A stretch of 35,402 nucleotides of DNA from an uncultured Pseudomonadota bacterium (lineage in GTDB: Bacteria; Desulfobacterota; Binatia; Binatales; Binataceae), in assembly GCA_937889395.1 (NCBI GenBank), contig CALAOW010000029.1:1-35402 (forward strand). The letters are read 5' to 3'. The notes below the pieces were generated by a model that saw only the letters and a program-made list of their open reading frames with translations, searched no databases and had not been told where the DNA came from. Positions 16,001 to 23,530 of this stretch are shown here, one piece after another. Position 1 is the first letter of the stretch. Each line of letters opens with the position of its first letter. Position numbers and translations under genes: made by a program.

Positions 16001-17992
16001 ATGCGGAAGTTGCTGATCGCCAATCGGGGAGAGATCGCACGGCGCATCCAGCGCACCGCGCGCGAGATGGGCATCGCGACGGTGGCCGTGTTCTCGGAGC
16101 CCGATCGCGACGCGCCCTTCGTGCGTGAGGCGGATGAGGCGGTCGCGCTCGGCGGTGCGTCGCCGGCAGAGTCATACCTGCGCATCGAAGCAATCATGGA
16201 TGCGGCGCGCCGCACGGGCGCCGATGCGGTGCACCCGGGCTACGGCTTCCTGTCGGAGAACGCGGCGTTGGCCGCAGCGTGCCGCGACGGCGAGCTTACG
16301 TTCGTGGGACCTCCGCCCGAGGTGGTCGCCGCGATGGGCTCGAAGCTCGAGGCGAAGCGGCGCATGCAGCACGCAGGCGTGCCGCAACTGCCGAGTCGCG
16401 AGCTTCGCGACGGCGCGTCGGCGGCAGAGCTTGCGCGGCTGGCAGGCGAGCTCGGCCTACCCGTCGTCGTGAAGGCCTCGGCCGGCGGCGGTGGCAGAGG
16501 CATGCGCGTGGTACATAGCGCGGCGGAGCTCGGAGAGGCTGTCGCCTCGGCCCGCCGCGAGGCGCTCTCGGCGTTCGGCGACGATACCGTTTACCTCGAG
16601 CGCTATCTCGAGGCCGCGCGCCACATCGAGGTACAAATCTTCGGCGACGCACACGGTCGCGTGATCCATCTCTACGAGCGCGAATGCTCGATCCAGCGGC
16701 GCCACCAGAAGATCATCGAGGAATCGCCGAGCACCGCGATGACCCCGGTGCTCAGCCAGAAGATCCGCGCGGCCGCGGTCGCCGCGGGCGAAGCGATTGG
16801 CTACCGTAACGCCGGAACCGTCGAATTCCTGCTCACGCCGGCGGGAGAGTTCTTTTTCCTGGAAGTAAACACGCGCCTCCAGGTCGAGCATCCCGTGACC
16901 GAGTGCGTGACGGGCCTGGACCTCGTGCGGCTCCAGATCGAAGTGGCGCGCGGCGGCGCGCTTCCGGCGCAGGAAGAAGTGCCGACGCCTCGCGGCCACG
17001 CTATCGAGGCGCGTCTCTATGCCGAGGACCCGCGTTCCGGCTTCGCGCCATCGACGGGCACGTTCCACCGTTTCGCCTTCACACTGGGATCGGGACTGCG
17101 GCTGGACTCGGGTGTCGAGGACGGCTCGGAGGTGAGCGTCCACTACGACCCGATGCTGGCCAAGGTGATCGCGTGGGCGCCGACGCGCGCGGAGGCGGCG
17201 GCCAAGCTGGCCAACACACTCGCGCGCGCGCACCTTCATGGCCCGCATACGATTCGCGATCTCCTGGTGCGCATCCTGCGCCATCCCGAGTTCATTGCGG
17301 GCGCAACCGACACGCATTTCCTCCAGCGACACCCCGCTCAGATCCTCGGCGCGCCGCTGTGCGACGCGGCGGGCGAGCGCCTCCACGCGCTGGCTGCGAC
17401 GCTTGCGTTGCAAGCCGGGCGGCGCGCGCGCGGCGGCTCGATGGCCTCGATCCCGTCGGGCTGGCGCAACGTCCCTTCGCAAGACCAGGAGCAGGCCTTC
17501 GAGGGAGCCTCAGGGCGACTCGACGTGCGCTACCGCTTCGGGCGCGAGGGTCTCAGCGCTCAAGTGAACGGCGACGCGCTCGAAGGTGTTCGCGTACACG
17601 CGTGCGCCGAAGGCGAAGTCGATCTCGAAGTCAGCGCTGTACGCTATCGTTATGCGGTGCATACGGTCGGTGAGCGGGTCTTCGTGGACAGCGCGCTGGG
17701 CGCAAGCGATTTGCGCGAACTCCCACGCTTCGCCGAGCCCGAGATCGAGATAGCGGCCGGCTCGCTGGTCGCGCCTATGCCGGGCGTGGTCAAACAGATT
17801 TACGTCATCGTCGGCGCCCACGTCGCCAAGGGCGACCTGCTGATGGTGCTCGAGGCGATGAAGACGGAAATCCCGATCCGGGCGCCGCAGGCGGGAACGG
17901 TGACCGAGATCGGCGCGACCGTCGGGATACAGGTGGCAGCGGGCGCGATTCTAGCGGTTATCGAAGCAGAGAGCGTGAGTGACAAGGAATGA
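16001..17992 (+). CDS. Acyl-CoA carboxylase alpha subunit (biotin carboxylase + BCCP), MCC/GCC type
   Basis: 663 residues, full length. The N-terminal biotin carboxylase has RKLLIANRGEIARRI (2-16), the ATP-grasp glycine loop SAGGGGRGM (about 160-168), and EVNTRLQVEHPVTE (about 289-302). The C-terminal biotinyl domain carries the biotin lysine Lys621 in LEAMKTEI (the common motif is AMKM). It carboxylates biotin with ATP and bicarbonate and presents it to the beta subunit encoded 7 bp upstream. The product acts in the cytoplasm as part of an alpha-beta dodecamer in known relatives. Transcription would continue into the toxin-antitoxin cassette at 18.1 kb, which separates this gene from the hydratase. 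Confidence 0.9.
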   Translation: MRKLLIANRGEIARRIQRTAREMGIATVAVFSEPDRDAPFVREADEAVALGGASPAESYLRIEAIMDAARRTGADAVHPGYGFLSENAALAAACRDGELTFVGPPPEVVAAMGSKLEAKRRMQHAGVPQLPSRELRDGASAAELARLAGELGLPVVVKASAGGGGRGMRVVHSAAELGEAVASARREALSAFGDDTVYLERYLEAARHIEVQIFGDAHGRVIHLYERECSIQRRHQKIIEESPSTAMTPVLSQKIRAAAVAAGEAIGYRNAGTVEFLLTPAGEFFFLEVNTRLQVEHPVTECVTGLDLVRLQIEVARGGALPAQEEVPTPRGHAIEARLYAEDPRSGFAPSTGTFHRFAFTLGSGLRLDSGVEDGSEVSVHYDPMLAKVIAWAPTRAEAAAKLANTLARAHLHGPHTIRDLLVRILRHPEFIAGATDTHFLQRHPAQILGAPLCDAAGERLHALAATLALQAGRRARGGSMASIPSGWRNVPSQDQEQAFEGASGRLDVRYRFGREGLSAQVNGDALEGVRVHACAEGEVDLEVSAVRYRYAVHTVGERVFVDSALGASDLRELPRFAEPEIEIAAGSLVAPMPGVVKQIYVIVGAHVAKGDLLMVLEAMKTEIPIRAPQAGTVTEIGATVGIQVAAGAILAVIEAESVSDKE

Positions 17993-18134
17993 TCAGGGGT
18001 GTCTTCCGGAGATCCCTTCTCGCAAATGGGATATATCGGGTTTGGCGCCCGACGCTTGCTTGATTGCTTGCTCGGAGATTGACGAGTTATAACAAATCTA
18101 TTATGAGCATCAAGGGGTGCGCACATAATAACGT

Positions 18135-18162
18135 TTGCGTTGTATACCGCTATTGTTATACT
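18135..18162 (+). promoter_or_regulatory. Sigma70-like promoter of the toxin-antitoxin cassette
   Basis: TTGCGT (18135-18140), a 16-bp spacer, then TATACT (18157-18162). The -10 lies only 2 bp before the toxin GTG codon. If this promoter is used, the toxin mRNA would be leaderless or would lack the first codon. GTATAC (18142-18147) and GTTATAC (18155-18161) form a partial dyad over the promoter, a plausible antitoxin operator. The preceding 17993-18134 is AT-richer than its surroundings and holds no gene. Confidence 0.45.
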
Positions 18163-18164
18163 AG

Positions 18165-18551
18165 GTGAAGCTGTACGACTATCTCGACGATCACGGAAAT
18201 AACGTGATCGCCGCATGGACTGGGCAGCAAACGAGGCGGGACCGCGCAAAGATCATCAATAAGCTAAGGGCATTGGAACAGATGGATTTCGACCTTGCAC
18301 GGGGATCGAAACTACTGCAAGGGCCGATCGGAAAGCACGTTTACAAATTAAAGATACATGGCGAGGTGATGATGAGGCCGCTTCTTTGTAGAGGGCCAAT
18401 CGATAACGACAACGAGTACACACTATTGATTGGTGCAGTGGAGATCGGCTCCGTGCTGACGCCCACGGCTGCTGTGCGCCAAGCTCAGGCGGCACGCGAG
18501 ACAATTATTCACGATCCGAATAGGAGGTGCGGCCATGTCCAAGTCACATAA
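18165..18551 (+). CDS. RelE/HigB-like toxin of type II toxin-antitoxin system
   Basis: 128 residues from a GTG at 18165. The N-terminus KLYDYLDDHGNNVI and the core KLLQGPIGKHVYKLKIHGE and MRPLLCRGP match the RelE/HigB (phage Gp49-like) fold, an mRNA interferase acting on the ribosome. Candidate catalytic basic residues (Lys, Arg, His in the KHVYKLK/MRPLL region) are present. It overlaps the antitoxin gene by 17 bp, as expected for a co-translated pair, in toxin-first (higBA-like) order. Its base composition is lower in GC than the flanking catabolic genes, pointing to separate acquisition. The start rests on the conserved N-terminus, as no ribosome binding site is visible. Confidence 0.75.
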   Translation: MKLYDYLDDHGNNVIAAWTGQQTRRDRAKIINKLRALEQMDFDLARGSKLLQGPIGKHVYKLKIHGEVMMRPLLCRGPIDNDNEYTLLIGAVEIGSVLTPTAAVRQAQAARETIIHDPNRRCGHVQVT

Positions 18552-19128
18552 CGATCTGAACGACCTCGCCGAAGCATTTAAGGACAAGGAATTTCGCGAA
18601 TCTTACGCGGAGGATTTCCTCAATACACATATTGCGAGTCAGATAAGGGTAATCCGCGAACAGCGCGAGCTTACCCAAGAAGATCTAGCTGAATTGGTTG
18701 GCACCAAACAGACAGGCATCTCACGAGTCGAAAACGTCAACTATTCGGCGTGGAACATCAAGACCCTCAAAAGACTAGCCTTCGCGCTGCAATGTAGACT
18801 TCACGTTTCTTTCGAGACGTTTGGCTCATTACTCGAAGAAGGCTCAAGTTTCTCGCGAAGCGCACTCAAAAGGCCCAGTTTTGAGGCGGACCCCATTTTC
18901 GCCAGTTATACGAAGCCTTCGTTGAAAAACAGCAAAAGTTATGTTGATGCCATGAGTGCTTCGCAGGCCCCAGGGCAGCATCGGGGCATGATTTACCGAT
19001 CTGAGCGGCTTGCGTCAGAAAGAGCCGACAGCCAGTCGGCCAGCGTCCCAAAATCAGGATTGCAGGAAGAAATCAATCCGTCAGACTCTCAACCATTGCA
19101 GGCGGCCGCAGAGGCGCAAGCGAGCTAG
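18535..19128 (+). CDS. XRE-family HTH antitoxin with long C-terminal extension
   Basis: 197 residues. The ATG at 18535 has AGGAGG 12 nt upstream, inside the toxin gene. Residues about 35-85 form an XRE helix-turn-helix (IRVIREQRELTQEDLAELVG, then KQTGISRVEN). The remaining 100 residues are polar and probably disordered (SFSRSALKRPSF; ends QPLQAAAEAQAS). Simple HigA antitoxins are about 100 residues, so this tail is unusual. In toxin-antitoxin-chaperone systems a similarly placed tail makes the antitoxin dependent on a third protein. The third gene here starts 6 bp after this stop. It should bind its own promoter at 18135-18162. Confidence 0.78.
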   Translation: MSKSHNDLNDLAEAFKDKEFRESYAEDFLNTHIASQIRVIREQRELTQEDLAELVGTKQTGISRVENVNYSAWNIKTLKRLAFALQCRLHVSFETFGSLLEEGSSFSRSALKRPSFEADPIFASYTKPSLKNSKSYVDAMSASQAPGQHRGMIYRSERLASERADSQSASVPKSGLQEEINPSDSQPLQAAAEAQAS

Positions 19129-19134
19129 ACGAAT

Positions 19135-19779
19135 ATGCAGGTAAGACAGGTTCTTTTGGCTCGCGCTATCCAATTGGCAAGAGCAGCCACCAATATTGGC
19201 TGGCTGCCCGATCTGTTTCAGGAGATCGGCGCCAAATATGAATTTGCGATTGTGCCGAAGCCCGAAGAGGTCTTCCGCGCAGAACCAAATAAAGCCGTAT
19301 TTAAGCATGGGCGATTAGACACAAATGTAGTCGATACGCTGACGCTAAACATCGATGGATTCGTGGTCGATACGACAACCTCGACCGACAATGCAGCGCT
19401 GTTCTTAAATGACTTTTTGCAATGGCTAACGGCGAGAGTTCCGAATCTCAAAGAGGTCGGGAAGCCCTTTTACCTTAGTCAACTTGAGGTGAATCTAGAG
19501 TTCGGCCAATTCAGGAACATTCTCGGCTCCGTCGGCCAACAGATCTTCGAGTTGCTAGAGAGATACGAATTGTCTGGCGTCAAGCCTTACGCTTTCAGCA
19601 ACCTACAGATCGCTCAAGACCCACTTGGCAAAATCGGTTTACAACTAAGCGCTTTCGGCATTGAACGAAGGCTCAATGTTGCGTTTGCCGATAATATTTT
19701 CTTCGCGCAAGCGCCCCTAAAAACACAAGACCACATATCGGTGCTCGAAAGTTTAGAGCGAGCGCTTGCGGGCATCTGA
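19135..19779 (+). CDS. Third protein of toxin-antitoxin cassette, unknown family
   Basis: 214 residues from the ATG at 19135, 6 bp after the antitoxin stop, with no good ribosome binding site, suggesting translational coupling. No known domain was recognised. It appears to be a mixed alpha/beta soluble protein (AIQLARAATNIGWLPDLFQEI; RLDTNVVDTLTLNIDGFVVD) without signal or membrane segments. Its place after a HigB-like toxin and a HigA-like antitoxin with a long tail is that of the SecB-like chaperone in tripartite systems. I cannot see clear SecB sequence features, so a chaperone role is inference only. It could also be an unrelated cargo gene. Confidence 0.6.
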   Translation: MQVRQVLLARAIQLARAATNIGWLPDLFQEIGAKYEFAIVPKPEEVFRAEPNKAVFKHGRLDTNVVDTLTLNIDGFVVDTTTSTDNAALFLNDFLQWLTARVPNLKEVGKPFYLSQLEVNLEFGQFRNILGSVGQQIFELLERYELSGVKPYAFSNLQIAQDPLGKIGLQLSAFGIERRLNVAFADNIFFAQAPLKTQDHISVLESLERALAGI

Positions 19780-19843
19780 GCGGGCTCCCATCGGCCCAAA
19801 TCTAAATTAGGGCACGAGCTAATGATCTAGGAGGAGAGCTGCA

Positions 19844-20611
19844 ATGGCTGACCAGCCGGTCCAATACGAGCTGCGTGATGGTATCAGCACGATCACGATC
19901 GATCGCCCCGAGGCGCGCAACGCGCTGAACCGCGCGGTGCGCGAAGGCCTATGGGCGGCGTTTCGCAGCTTCGTCGATGACGACGAGGCGCTGGTCGCGA
20001 TTCTCACCGCAACCGGTGACAAGGTCTTCTGCGCCGGCGCCGACTTGAAGGAGATGTCGGTGACGGGGCTTCAGGTCCCGCCGCCGGATTTCGTCCCGCA
20101 GCTCGGCCGCAATCTCATGACGGACAAGCCCGTGATCGCCGCGGTGAACGGGTTGGCCTACGCCGGCGGTTTCGCCCTGGCGCAGATGTGCGACCTATGC
20201 ATCGCTGCCGAGACGGCGAAGTTTGCGATCACGGAGGCGAAATGGAGCCGCGGCGCGCCGTGGGCGGCGCCGCTGCCGTGGATGATTGCGCCCCGCGTGG
20301 CGCTCGAGCTTTTGCTCACGGCAGAGCCGATTGATGCGCATCGCGCATACGAGATCGGCCTGGTGAACCGCGTCGTGCCGCTCGAACACCTGCAGGAGGA
20401 GGCGCGCGCGCTGGCGATGCGCATCGCGCAGAACGCGCCGCTCTCGGTGCGGGCGGGCAAGCGCATGGTGTACGCAACCGCCGAGCGCCTGCGCAGCGAA
20501 TCTTTCGACGAGGCCGAGCGCATCTTCGAGCCGGTGTACAAGAGCGAGGACGCGCAGGAAGGACCGCGTGCCTTCCTCGAAAAGCGCGCGCCGGTCTGGA
20601 GGAAACGATGA
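19844..20611 (+). CDS. Enoyl-CoA hydratase/isomerase family protein lacking one catalytic Glu
   Basis: 255 residues. The ATG at 19844 has AGGAGGAG 8-15 nt upstream. The crotonase fold is clear: ITIDRPEARNALN (17-29), FCAGADLKEM (62-71), AVNGLAYAGGFALAQMCD (100-117), GLVNRVVP. By the catabolic context it should hydrate methylglutaconyl-CoA or isohexenylglutaconyl-CoA. In rat enoyl-CoA hydratase the catalytic Glu144 sits in GGGCELA. Here the segment is AGGFALA with Ala111 at that place, while the second Glu (Glu131 in AITEAKW) is kept. It may therefore be an isomerase or a differently organised hydratase. Its stop overlaps the AtuA start (ATGA), so they are translationally coupled. Confidence 0.83.
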   Translation: MADQPVQYELRDGISTITIDRPEARNALNRAVREGLWAAFRSFVDDDEALVAILTATGDKVFCAGADLKEMSVTGLQVPPPDFVPQLGRNLMTDKPVIAAVNGLAYAGGFALAQMCDLCIAAETAKFAITEAKWSRGAPWAAPLPWMIAPRVALELLLTAEPIDAHRAYEIGLVNRVVPLEHLQEEARALAMRIAQNAPLSVRAGKRMVYATAERLRSESFDEAERIFEPVYKSEDAQEGPRAFLEKRAPVWRKR

Positions 20612-22386
20612 GCGTGCGCCGACCGCTCCGAGTGGGGAACATCTCCGGATTCTATGGCGATCGCCTCTCGGCGGCGCGCGAGATGATCGAGGGCGGCCCG
20701 ATCGACGTGCTCACGGGAGACTACCTCGCTGAGCTCACGATGCTGATCCTCTGGAAGGCTCGCCAGAAAGATCCGAGCGCCGGCTACGCGGTGACGTTTA
20801 TCCGCCAGATGGAGGAGGTACTTGGCACCTGCATCGATCGCGGCGTGCGGGTGGTCGTAAACGCCGGCGGCCTCAACCCGCGCGGTCTCGCCGAGAAAAT
20901 CCGGGAGTTGGCGACGCGGCTGGGCGTGAAGGCGCGCGTCGCGCACGTGGAGGGCGACGATCTCCTGCCGCGGCTTGGCGAGTTACGGCGTGCAGGACAC
21001 ACCCTGGCGCATCTCGACGACGGCCGCCCCTTCGAGGCGATGCCGGTGCGGCCGGTGAGCGCGAACGCGTATCTCGGCGCATGGGGCATTGTCGAATGCC
21101 TTAAGGCGGGAGCCGACGTGGTCGTGTGTCCGCGCGTGACGGACGCGTCGCTGGTCGTGGGTCCAGCAGCCTGGCATTTCCAGTGGGCGCGCGACGACTG
21201 GGATCGGCTGGCGAGCGCCGTGGTCGCGGGGCACATCCTTGAGTGCGGCGCGCAGGCGACCGGCGGCAACTACGCCTTCTTTAGCGAGGTGCCCGATCTG
21301 GACCATCCCGGCTTCCCGATCGCAGAGATGGAAGAGGACGGTTCGTTCGTCGTCACCAAGCACCCTGGTACAGGCGGTCTCGTGTCAATCGGTACCGTGA
21401 CCGCGCAACTCGTCTACGAACTCGGCGAGCCGTCCTACGCGAATCCAGACGCGATAGCGCGCTTCGACAGCATCCGGCTCGACCAGGCCGGGGCCGACCG
21501 TGTCCGCGTGTCGGGCGTGCGCGGCGAGCCTGCGCCGAGCGCGCTCAAGGTATGCATCAACTACGCAGGCGGCTACCGCAACGCGATGACGCTCGTGCTC
21601 ACCGGTCTCGACGTGGACGAGAAGGCCGCGGTGCTCAAGCGAGCAATCGTGCGCCGCGTCGGCGGTGCCGAGCGCTTCGGCGTACTCGACTTCCATCTGG
21701 CGCCCACGCAGCATCCCGATCCCGAGACCAACGAGCAGGCGAGCGCCACCTTCACCGTCACCGTGAAGGACGCCGACGCGAAGAAGGTCGGACGCGCGTT
21801 CTCCTCTGCGATCACGGAGTTAGCGCTGGCCAATTACCCCGGCTTCTACTCGATGGACCCGCCCGGCGACGCGAGCGCATACGGCGTCTACTGGCCGACG
21901 CTGGTGCCGGCGGACGGCGTGGATCACGTTGCCGTGCTGCCCGACGGGCGGATCGTCCCGATCAAGCCGCTGGCGGTGGTAACACGCTCGCCCGTCAAGG
22001 TGGCGCCGGCGGTTGTGTCGTCGGCGCCGGGCGGCTTGACGCGACGCGCGCCGCTCGGGCGCGTGGCCGGGGCGCGCTCGGGCGACAAAGGCGGCAACGC
22101 GAACGTCGGTCTGTGGGTGCGCAGCGATCTCGCCTACGCGTGGCTCGCCGAGTTCCTGAGCATCGAGCGCCTCAAGCAGCTCCTCCCCGAGACGGCGCCA
22201 CTCGAGGTGCGTCGCTACGAGCTGCCCAACTTGCGCGCGCTCAACTTCGTGATCGTCGGCCTGCTCGGCGAGGGCGTAGCCTCGTCGCTGCGCCCCGATC
22301 CCCAGGCCAAGAGCCTCGGCGAATGGCTGCGCGCGCGGGTGGTTGACGTGCCGGAGGTGCTGCTGGAGCCAGCCGCATCGCGCTGA
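20608..22386 (+). CDS. AtuA-like protein (acyclic terpene utilisation / DUF1446)
   Basis: 592 residues, starting at an ATGA overlap with the hydratase gene. The N-terminal DUF1446 domain begins RVGNISGFYGDRLSAAREMI and includes GDYLAELTMLILW, VNAGGLNP and CPRVTDASLVVGPA. The C-terminal domain (LGRVAGARSGDKGGNANVGLW, about residue 484 on) is the AtuA-like ferredoxin-fold part, here fused to the first domain. AtuA of Pseudomonas is needed for citronellol and geraniol degradation, but its reaction is not established. Such genes also occur in leucine-type clusters with isovaleryl-CoA dehydrogenase. It closes the catabolic cluster. The 22387-22547 interval contains nothing recognisable before the tRNA half. 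Confidence 0.85.
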   Translation: MSVRRPLRVGNISGFYGDRLSAAREMIEGGPIDVLTGDYLAELTMLILWKARQKDPSAGYAVTFIRQMEEVLGTCIDRGVRVVVNAGGLNPRGLAEKIRELATRLGVKARVAHVEGDDLLPRLGELRRAGHTLAHLDDGRPFEAMPVRPVSANAYLGAWGIVECLKAGADVVVCPRVTDASLVVGPAAWHFQWARDDWDRLASAVVAGHILECGAQATGGNYAFFSEVPDLDHPGFPIAEMEEDGSFVVTKHPGTGGLVSIGTVTAQLVYELGEPSYANPDAIARFDSIRLDQAGADRVRVSGVRGEPAPSALKVCINYAGGYRNAMTLVLTGLDVDEKAAVLKRAIVRRVGGAERFGVLDFHLAPTQHPDPETNEQASATFTVTVKDADAKKVGRAFSSAITELALANYPGFYSMDPPGDASAYGVYWPTLVPADGVDHVAVLPDGRIVPIKPLAVVTRSPVKVAPAVVSSAPGGLTRRAPLGRVAGARSGDKGGNANVGLWVRSDLAYAWLAEFLSIERLKQLLPETAPLEVRRYELPNLRALNFVIVGLLGEGVASSLRPDPQAKSLGEWLRARVVDVPEVLLEPAASR

Positions 22387-22547
22387 GACCAGGAGCTGTC
22401 CGCGGTAGCCCGGTTTCAACACGCGAGGGTGGCGGTTTTCGCGGTCCTCTCAACTCAACCGAAATCAAAAAAAGTGGGGATTAAGTGGGCACTCGAGCCA
22501 GCCGTCAGGTTGTGTGAATCGCCGTAAGTGCTTAATAAATGAGGTTT

Positions 22548-22586
22548 GGAGGGGTGGCCGAGCGGTTGAAGGCACCGGTCTTGAAA
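22548..22586 (+). pseudogene. tRNA-Ser 5' half (copy B), left attachment site
   Basis: Matches tRNA-Ser from the acceptor 5' strand through the anticodon loop (ending CTTGAAA), then diverges into TCGGGTAG. No 3' half exists nearby. Against the intact tRNA at 33506 it differs at four positions, which form two paired sites of the D-stem (GCC/GGC here, ACT/AGT in the intact gene). It represents the displaced original 5' half of the target tRNA, or that of an earlier insertion. Confidence 0.85.
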
Positions 22587-22714
22587 TCGGGTAGCTGTCT
22601 TATCGCTAGTATGTGGGAGTATCGTTTCGCCTTGTCCTGTAAGGGGTTCTCCATCTCCTAGCATCTTCCCGTTATACTCCGTATCGGCCCGTATCAGCCT
22701 CTATAGGGGAAGTT

Positions 22715-22733
22715 CATTTACATTTTCATTTAC
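22715..22733 (+). promoter_or_regulatory. Paired CATTTAC sites, left end (putative integrase arm sites)
   Basis: CATTTAC at 22715-22721 and 22727-22733, 12 bp apart start to start. An identical pair with the same spacing and orientation lies at 33431-33449 near the right end. Tyrosine recombinases bind paired arm sites on both sides of the core, and this is the natural candidate. Binding is inferred. Confidence 0.55.
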
Positions 22734-22779
22734 ACCGAGCGCGGCTCGCGCCCTCGCGTATAGGAGTAGGGCGTGAAAC

Positions 22780-22873
22780 TGCGTCCGTGCGTCCGGAAAT
22801 CGCTAAACCCACACGCGCCGTGGGACTTGGATGGGGAACGCATGTATTTTGGTGTTCGTCCGGTATGCGTCCG
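22780..22873 (-). repeat. Left-end CCGGACGCA iterons
   Basis: Reverse-oriented iterons: TGCGTCCGTGCGTCCGGAA (22780-22798), TTCGTCCGG (22855-22863) and TGCGTCCG (22866-22873), followed by GAGTCCGGAC. The 19-bp block is the exact reverse complement of 33239-33257 at the other end. In the excised circle the two clusters would face each other across the attachment site. The rest of 22587-22931 contains no gene. Confidence 0.75.
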
Positions 22874-22931
22874 TGAGTCCGGACTCGCGCCGCTCTCGAT
22901 CTCAAGAGGTGCGGCGCGTACTCTGGATTAA

Positions 22932-23123
22932 ATGAAAGAAGACAGCATGTGGATCGACATCGGGCCGGGAAAGACTGCGCTACTTAGGCGTTCTGGTTTT
23001 GACATCTTCAGAAGCCAGTTCGTCAAGCGGGGGAAAGGCAAGCCGTGGATATTAGAGTTTGAGCATGTCCGCGACACGCCACTCGCAATGCTTCGTGCCG
23101 AGCTATCTGCCGGGCCGAAATAG
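22932..23123 (+). CDS. Possible small basic protein at left end of the element
   Basis: 63 residues (MKEDSMWIDIGPGKTALLRR; ends LSAGPK). No family recognised and no strong ribosome binding site. Starting at the second Met (22947) would put AAAGAAG upstream at an acceptable distance. Composition (Lys/Arg-rich middle, hydrophobic core) is protein-like. It lies in the same direction as the next two cargo genes. It may be real or chance. Confidence 0.35.
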   Translation: MKEDSMWIDIGPGKTALLRRSGFDIFRSQFVKRGKGKPWILEFEHVRDTPLAMLRAELSAGPK

Positions 23124-23173
23124 CGCGACACTTCGTACACGTCGCCCCACAGCTGGTTTTCAGTCAAAGCCTA

Positions 23174-23515
23174 ATGGACAGAAAAACCCTGCAAATAACG
23201 ATTACGCTGATCGGTGCTGTTATCGTCGCGATCATGTCGATGCCGAAAACCCGTCCAGAACAACCAAGGGCGCATGCCTGCGACGCACAAGCCGACTGGG
23301 ATCAGAAAGTTGCTTCGGCGCGAGACAAGGGCGTCTCTCCAGCGACCGCCGCGAATGCCATCACCGAGAGCGACGAGCCGCTCCATTCCATCCTGTTGAA
23401 TCATATTGCCGCAATCTATCAGCACCCCAGAATCTCGCCGGCCGGAGTCCGCAGCGAATCGTTCGACGCCTGCATGAAAGGCGACACAGAGTTGTCACTC
23501 AGAGTTGTGAAATGA
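23174..23515 (+). CDS. Small membrane-anchored or exported cargo protein
   Basis: 113 residues. A hydrophobic N-terminal segment (LQITITLIGAVIVAIMSM) after MDRKT gives a signal anchor or signal peptide. The rest is a soluble domain with two cysteines (HACDAQADW, FDACMKGD) that could form one disulfide if outside the membrane. It also has helices (KVASARDKGVSPATAANAI). No family recognised. It is followed after 15 bp by the 23531-24163 gene in the same direction, suggesting a two-gene cargo unit. No ribosome binding site is evident. Its position at the element end is typical of accessory cargo in satellites and prophages. Confidence 0.5.
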   Translation: MDRKTLQITITLIGAVIVAIMSMPKTRPEQPRAHACDAQADWDQKVASARDKGVSPATAANAITESDEPLHSILLNHIAAIYQHPRISPAGVRSESFDACMKGDTELSLRVVK

Positions 23516-23530
23516 AAGGCAGCCATACCA

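Noticed and set aside
16457-17482. 341-codon minus-strand frame
   Set aside because: Antisense to the biotin carboxylase gene and Arg/Ala-rich; no independent support.
19135-19779. Assignment of the third cassette protein as SecB-like chaperone
   Set aside because: Gene order fits, but I could not see SecB family motifs; kept as a hypothesis, not a call.
7928-22590. Possibility that the tRNA-Ser halves are split-tRNA genes
   Set aside because: There are no separate 3' halves with leader sequences. The breaks fall at the same recombination core and an intact tRNA-Ser exists, so attachment-site remnants explain them better.
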